From assembly GCA_913049565.1 (NCBI GenBank), contig CAJWZG010000026.1, forward strand, positions 1-18,686: 18,686 nucleotides of DNA. The letters are read 5' to 3'. This document shows, one piece after another, positions 13,981 to 18,686 of this stretch. A program made the position numbers and the translations under genes. The first letter of the stretch is position 1. Every line of letters begins with the position of its first letter. A model generated the notes under the pieces. That model was not told the origin of the DNA. It did no database searches and saw only the letters and a list, made by a program, of their open reading frames with translations. This DNA is from an uncultured Gammaproteobacteria bacterium. GTDB lineage: Bacteria; Pseudomonadota; Gammaproteobacteria; Pseudomonadales; Azotimanducaceae_A.

Positions 13981-15828
13981 CTATTCCACGGTGACGGATT
14001 TCGCGAGGTTACGAGGCTGGTCTACATCTGTGCCTTTGATCAGAGCGATATGATAAGCCAGCAGCTGTAGCGGTACGACATAGGCTATCGGCGCTAGATA
14101 CGTGTGGCACCTTGGCATTTCAATATGCGTCACACCTTCTTCGGGTGCTACAGTGACCCCCTCTTCAACAAACACAAAGAGTTCTCCGCCGCGCGAGCGC
14201 ACTTCTTGCAAATTTGAATAAAGCTTTTCCAACAATTCGTTGTTAGGTGCGAGTGCCACTACTGGCATATTTTCATCAACCAGTGCCAAGGGACCATGCT
14301 TTAGCTCTCCAGCGGCATAGCCCTCTGCGTGAATGTAGGAGAGTTCTTTGAGTTTCAGCGCTCCTTCCAGTGCTATGGGATACAAGCTACCTCGACCGAG
14401 GTACAGAGCATGGTCTTTGTCGGCAAACGTTTTTGCTAGTTTGGCAATGCGGTCGTCAAGAGTTAACAAGGACGAGATGACTTCCGGTAGTTTTTTTAAT
14501 TCACCGACAACTTCCATCTCGAAACTTGGATCGAGCCCTCGTCCGCGTGCCAGTAACAACGTCATTAACAACAACGCTGTCGTTTGCGCGACGAATGCCT
14601 TAGTTGAGGCAACGCCAACTTCTGTTCCGGCATTCAACATCATAGCGATGTCAGATTCACGAACCGTTGCAGACGTGGGGACGTTACACAGCGTCATCGT
14701 CGCTAAAAATCCATTCTCCTTAGCAAGCCTCAAGGCCGCCAATGTGTCTGCTGTCTCACCGCTTTGAGAAATCGTGATGAACAGGCTGTTTTTTTGCGTC
14801 GCGGGTTTGCGATAGCGGTATTCACTGGCAATTTCGACTTGGCAGGGAATCCCCGCCAGTTCTTCGATCCAATAACGGGCCACACTTCCAGCAAGATAGC
14901 TCGTGCCACAAGCTACAATAGTCACAGATTCCACCTTGGCCAATAGCTCCTGCGAAGCCTCGCCTAAGGCGGCGTCGAGAACTCTATCCTTGCCCACGCG
15001 GCCTTCTAACGCCCGCCGAACAACCTCGGGCTGCTGGTACATCTCTTTCTGCATGAAGTGGCGGTAGTTGCCTTTCTCCACGTCATCCTCTTCCATCTGT
15101 ACTTTTACATCTGCCCGAATCACGGATTCGTCATGAATATTCCAAATATCGACGCGATCAGGGCGAAGATCTACCAAATCACCCTCTTCCAGATAGATGA
15201 ATCGATCTGTAACTGCCCGCAACGCCAACACATCCGACGCAAGATAGTTCTCACCGATACCCTTACCTAGGATTAGTGGGCACCCTTGGCGCGCTGCAAT
15301 AATCCGATCATTTTCCCCTGCAGCAATGATGGCGAGTGCGTAAGCGCCTTCTAAACGCTTCACAGCCTGGCGCACGCCCGCGAAGAAATCGCCGGTATCG
15401 CCGACATAATGATGGACGAGATGCACGATAACTTCTGAATCAGTTTGCGATTCAAACTGGTAGCCAAGGTTTTGCAATTCTTCACGCAAAATCGCGTAAT
15501 TCTCGATAATGCCGTTATGCACCAAACATATATCGGGTGTTTGTGTTCGCGAGGCAGAAAAGTGGGGATGTGCGTTCGCTTCGGTCACTTTGCCGTGCGT
15601 TGCCCAACGTGTGTGAGCGATACCAGTACCACCTGCTACAGGTTGTTTTTCGTTTGCGTTCACTAGGTTCTGAACTTTACCGACCCGCCGCAATCGCGTG
15701 ATACCGCCATCTTTGCTAGTCGTGGCCAGGCCTGCCGAATCGTAGCCACGGTATTCGAGGCGCTGTAAACCTCTAATAAGGATCGGAGTTGCACTTCGTT
15801 TAGCGACCACGCCAACAATGCCACACAT
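13981..15828 (-). CDS. glmS: GlmS, glutamine-fructose-6-phosphate aminotransferase (isomerizing)
   Basis: GlmS makes glucosamine 6-phosphate from fructose 6-phosphate and glutamine, the first step toward UDP-GlcNAc for peptidoglycan and LPS. The 615-residue length is near the family norm (609). The start MCGIVGVV exposes Cys2, the glutaminase nucleophile. Further motifs are 'GIAHTRWATHGKVTEANAHP', VHNGIIEN and TDSEV in the N-terminal amidotransferase domain, then two SIS sugar-isomerase domains (about 290-430 with ACGTSYLAG and SQSGETADT; 460-600 with 'ELKHGPLALVDE'). The C-terminus is the usual PRNLAKSVTVE. AAGGA lies 6 nt before the ATG. It follows glmU by 62 bp on the same strand, the common glmU-glmS operon. 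Confidence 0.97.
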   Translation of the reverse strand: MCGIVGVVAKRSATPILIRGLQRLEYRGYDSAGLATTSKDGGITRLRRVGKVQNLVNANEKQPVAGGTGIAHTRWATHGKVTEANAHPHFSASRTQTPDICLVHNGIIENYAILREELQNLGYQFESQTDSEVIVHLVHHYVGDTGDFFAGVRQAVKRLEGAYALAIIAAGENDRIIAARQGCPLILGKGIGENYLASDVLALRAVTDRFIYLEEGDLVDLRPDRVDIWNIHDESVIRADVKVQMEEDDVEKGNYRHFMQKEMYQQPEVVRRALEGRVGKDRVLDAALGEASQELLAKVESVTIVACGTSYLAGSVARYWIEELAGIPCQVEIASEYRYRKPATQKNSLFITISQSGETADTLAALRLAKENGFLATMTLCNVPTSATVRESDIAMMLNAGTEVGVASTKAFVAQTTALLLMTLLLARGRGLDPSFEMEVVGELKKLPEVISSLLTLDDRIAKLAKTFADKDHALYLGRGSLYPIALEGALKLKELSYIHAEGYAAGELKHGPLALVDENMPVVALAPNNELLEKLYSNLQEVRSRGGELFVFVEEGVTVAPEEGVTHIEMPRCHTYLAPIAYVVPLQLLAYHIALIKGTDVDQPRNLAKSVTVE

Positions 15829-15890
15829 AGACTTTCCTTTTACTTAGTGCAATGCACCCGACTGAACCAGGCTCTTCGCAACATTTGGAT

Positions 15891-17273
15891 CTAGTCGGAT
15901 CGATTCTTACGCTTGAAAGGGCTCAGCCAGTTGCTAATCGTGCGCTGACGAGCCCTGCCGACAGCCAGCGAGTCAGCTTCTACTGTAGAGGTAACCGTAG
16001 ATCCTGCTGCAATAAACGCGTTATCACCAACCTCCAAAGGCGCGACCAATGTACTGTTGGTGCCTACAAAAGCCCCGGCGCCTATCTGAGTAAAATGTTT
16101 TTCTACGCCATCATAATTACATGTGACGGTACCGGCCCCAATGTTCGCACCGGCTCCAATACTCGCATCACCAAGATAGGCAAGGTGACTTGCTTTGGCT
16201 CCGGAGGCTAGCTCCGCTTTCTTGGTTTCTACGAAATTACCGATTTTTACGCCGGTGCCGAACTGACTGCCCGGCCGAATTCTAGCGAATGGGCCTAAGA
16301 GACACGAGTCCGCTATAGATGCACCAACAATCACGGTATGAGATTCGATCAGTGTTCCCGAACCAATGGTGCTGTCTTCGATAACGCTGCTAGAACCGAC
16401 GCTTACGCCTTCACCCAGAACAACATCACCGATGAAAACAGTGTTTACATCGATAAAGCAGTCTATCCCGCAAGTTAGGGTTCCGCGAACATCGACTCGC
16501 GCCGGGTCAGCAAAGGTGACGCCTTGAGTCATCAGGTAGTGGATACACTGCCGCTGGTAATGTCGTTCGGCTTCAGCTAACTGAACGCGATCGTTGACCC
16601 CCATTACCTCTCTCTCATCCTCAACGACGACGCTTCGAACGTCGACTCCATCTTGCACAGCTAGCCCCACAACATCTGTGAGATAGTACTCGCCTTGCTT
16701 ATTGTTGGGCTCAACGCGGCCAAGCCAATTACGCAGAAGCTCAGTGGGTGCCGCTAAAATCCCCGAATTAACTTCGGTAATACAGCGCTGCTCGACACTC
16801 GCATCTTGGTACTCGACGATGGCGTTAATATTTCCTTCAGTGTTGCGAACAATACGCCCCAGTTCAGCAGGTTCTTTAAAATCTGCCGTGACGATCCCCA
16901 GCCTTCCAGTCTTGGCTATAGCAACACATTCGGACAGAGTTTTGCTGGAAAGCAGCGGTACATCGCCATACAAGACAAGGCTTATCGCTTCCTTTGGGAT
17001 GTGGCCAAGCGCGAGCTTCACTGCATGCCCGGTCCCCAGTTGTTCGGCTTGCAGTACTGTTTTTGTTTTTAAGTTCTGCTTGGTTAGGCTGGCTTCGATC
17101 TGCTCTAGACCATGACCTAGAACCAAATGAATCTGATTTGCATCAAGCTCTGTAGCCGCCGCGATAACGCGGTGAAGCATGGGCACACCGGCGAGCTCGT
17201 GGAGTACTTTAGGAGTATTAGATTTCATCCGGCTGCCTTTTCCGGCAGCAAGAATTATGGCGTGCAGACTCAT
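15891..17273 (-). CDS. glmU: GlmU, bifunctional GlcN-1-P acetyltransferase / GlcNAc-1-P uridyltransferase
   Basis: GlmU acetylates glucosamine 1-phosphate and then transfers UMP to give UDP-GlcNAc. The 460-residue product has the N-terminal pyrophosphorylase domain (LAAGKGSRM near residue 9, then PKVLHELAG; 'QAEQLGTGHAV'; LYGDVPLL) and a C-terminal left-handed beta-helix from about 250. The helix shows hexapeptide repeats and the acetyltransferase region 'RPGSQFGTGVKIGNFVETKK' and 'GAGTVTCNYDG'. Ser replaces the usual Thr in the GKGTRM loop, a mild change. GGGGA lies 6 nt before the ATG. It sits 71 bp after atpC, as in many gammaproteobacteria. Confidence 0.97.
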   Translation of the reverse strand: MSLHAIILAAGKGSRMKSNTPKVLHELAGVPMLHRVIAAATELDANQIHLVLGHGLEQIEASLTKQNLKTKTVLQAEQLGTGHAVKLALGHIPKEAISLVLYGDVPLLSSKTLSECVAIAKTGRLGIVTADFKEPAELGRIVRNTEGNINAIVEYQDASVEQRCITEVNSGILAAPTELLRNWLGRVEPNNKQGEYYLTDVVGLAVQDGVDVRSVVVEDEREVMGVNDRVQLAEAERHYQRQCIHYLMTQGVTFADPARVDVRGTLTCGIDCFIDVNTVFIGDVVLGEGVSVGSSSVIEDSTIGSGTLIESHTVIVGASIADSCLLGPFARIRPGSQFGTGVKIGNFVETKKAELASGAKASHLAYLGDASIGAGANIGAGTVTCNYDGVEKHFTQIGAGAFVGTNSTLVAPLEVGDNAFIAAGSTVTSTVEADSLAVGRARQRTISNWLSPFKRKNRSD

Positions 17274-17301
17274 ACGAGGTCCCCGGAGTTGCTTGGTAAA
17301 C

Positions 17302-17331
17302 AGTATACCCTCAGGGTTTGAAGGGAGTTAG
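17302..17331 (-). promoter_or_regulatory. Weak sigma-70-like promoter candidate for glmU
   Basis: Between atpC and glmU the minus strand has TATACT (17307-17302), five of six matches to a -10 box, with CTAACT 18 nt upstream as a poor -35 (three of six). Several CCCT/AGGG elements lie around it but form only 3-4 bp stems, so no clear atp terminator is present. glmU may also be read through from the atp operon. Confidence 0.25.
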
Positions 17332-17344
17332 AGCCCTGTAGGGT

Positions 17345-17764
17345 TTAACGCCGGCGGCGTCTCAGCTCTTCGAGTGTCCGCTGTTTGGCTAATGCCTCTG
17401 CCATCATTGCCGCAGCCGAAGAAAATTCTGTTTCGGCGTTATGATCTTCCATCGCCTTCTCAGCTTGAAGACGGGCCTCTTCCACTCGCGCTTCATCAAG
17501 ACTTTCTGCTCGCAACGCGGTATCTGCAAGCAAGGTAACAAAGCCTGGTTGAACTTCAAGGTAGCCACCAGAAGCATAAAAGAGCTCCTCAGAGCCGTCT
17601 TCCAAACACAGCGTCACTGCTCCGGGGTTTATACCTGTAAGCAAGGGTGCGTGGCCTGGCGTTATCCCTAACTCACCAATCGTGCCGCGCACAGAAAGCG
17701 ACGTGATAGCACCCGAAAAGAGTGACTCTTCGGCACTGACAATCTCGCACTGTAATATCGCCAC
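17345..17764 (-). CDS. atpC: AtpC, ATP synthase F1 epsilon subunit
   Basis: The epsilon subunit belongs to the central stalk of F1 and inhibits ATP hydrolysis. The 139-residue length is normal. The N-terminal beta-sandwich shows CEIVSAEESLFSGAITSLSV, 'GELGITPGHAPLLTGI' and 'YASGGYLEVQPGFVTLLADT'. The C-terminal helical hairpin contains 'EARVEEARLQAEKAM' and ends in an Arg-rich LEELRRRRR. The start codon is GTG (17764), 7 nt after GAGAGG. It lies 102 bp downstream of atpD and is the last gene of the atp operon. Confidence 0.96.
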   Translation of the reverse strand: MAILQCEIVSAEESLFSGAITSLSVRGTIGELGITPGHAPLLTGINPGAVTLCLEDGSEELFYASGGYLEVQPGFVTLLADTALRAESLDEARVEEARLQAEKAMEDHNAETEFSSAAAMMAEALAKQRTLEELRRRRR

Positions 17765-17866
17765 GTTGCTACCTCTCTATGCTGCATTGAACAGTTTTTT
17801 TTCAGCCGACCTGCGTAGGGTTGGCATATCATGCTTTTTGCTAACGACTTGTGAAGTGGGTCTTCG

Positions 17867-18686
<820 letters not shown>

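Noticed and set aside
15847..15857. Palindrome GTGCAATGCAC upstream of glmS
   Set aside because: Short (5+1+5), does not match the NagC-type operator known at glmUS in enterics, and has no second copy nearby.
17274..17344. CCCT/AGGG repeats between atpC and glmU as an intrinsic terminator
   Set aside because: Possible stems are only 3-4 bp and no U-rich run follows on the minus strand.

Overview
The window is about 18.7 kb of a gammaproteobacterial chromosome, probably a marine, polarly flagellated lineage. The evidence is the gene order flhA-flhF-flhG-fliA, H-ring genes of the Vibrio type (flgT, flgP), flagellar promoters of the sigma-54 and sigma-28 classes, and a neighbouring atpD-atpC-glmU-glmS block. 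No rRNA, tRNA, CRISPR array, transposase or phage gene was seen. The genus cannot be fixed from the sequence alone.

Left part (1-2442): the first codons of flgB read leftward. They are followed by a ~510-bp divergent regulatory region with a textbook sigma-54 promoter for flgB and a second one whose predicted start lies on the flgA start codon. flgA, flgM (behind a sigma-28-like promoter) and flgN then read rightward. FlgA chaperones P-ring assembly, FlgM is the anti-sigma-28 factor, and FlgN chaperones the hook-filament junction proteins.

Middle left (2451-7107, minus strand): a compact operon flgP - flgT - LysM lipoprotein-like gene - fliK-like - flhB-C-terminal-like (flhX). It combines outer-membrane basal-body (H-ring) parts with a hook-length/export-switch pair. 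It converges on flgN with only 8 bp between stop codons.

Middle right (7312-12861, plus strand): flhA (export gate), flhF (pole placement), flhG (flagellar number), fliA (sigma-28), then an unrecognised 173-residue gene. The familiar cheY/cheZ/cheA genes do not follow fliA here. The flgP and flhA promoters appear to face each other and overlap.

Right part (12858-18686, minus strand): housekeeping genes atpD (partial), atpC, glmU and glmS, ending in a nitronate monooxygenase relic. The relic's reading frame is intact over 343 codons except for two in-frame stops (TAG and TGA).

Points of most interest: a FlhF whose GTPase motifs after the P-loop are degenerate, paired with a FlhG lacking the usual C-terminal amphipathic tail; a FlgA with a duplicated SAF module; a probable leaderless flgA transcript; the twice-interrupted nitronate monooxygenase; and the uncharacterised gene following fliA. 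I did not find a clearly new defence or mobile system; the unusual features are variations within a flagellar locus.
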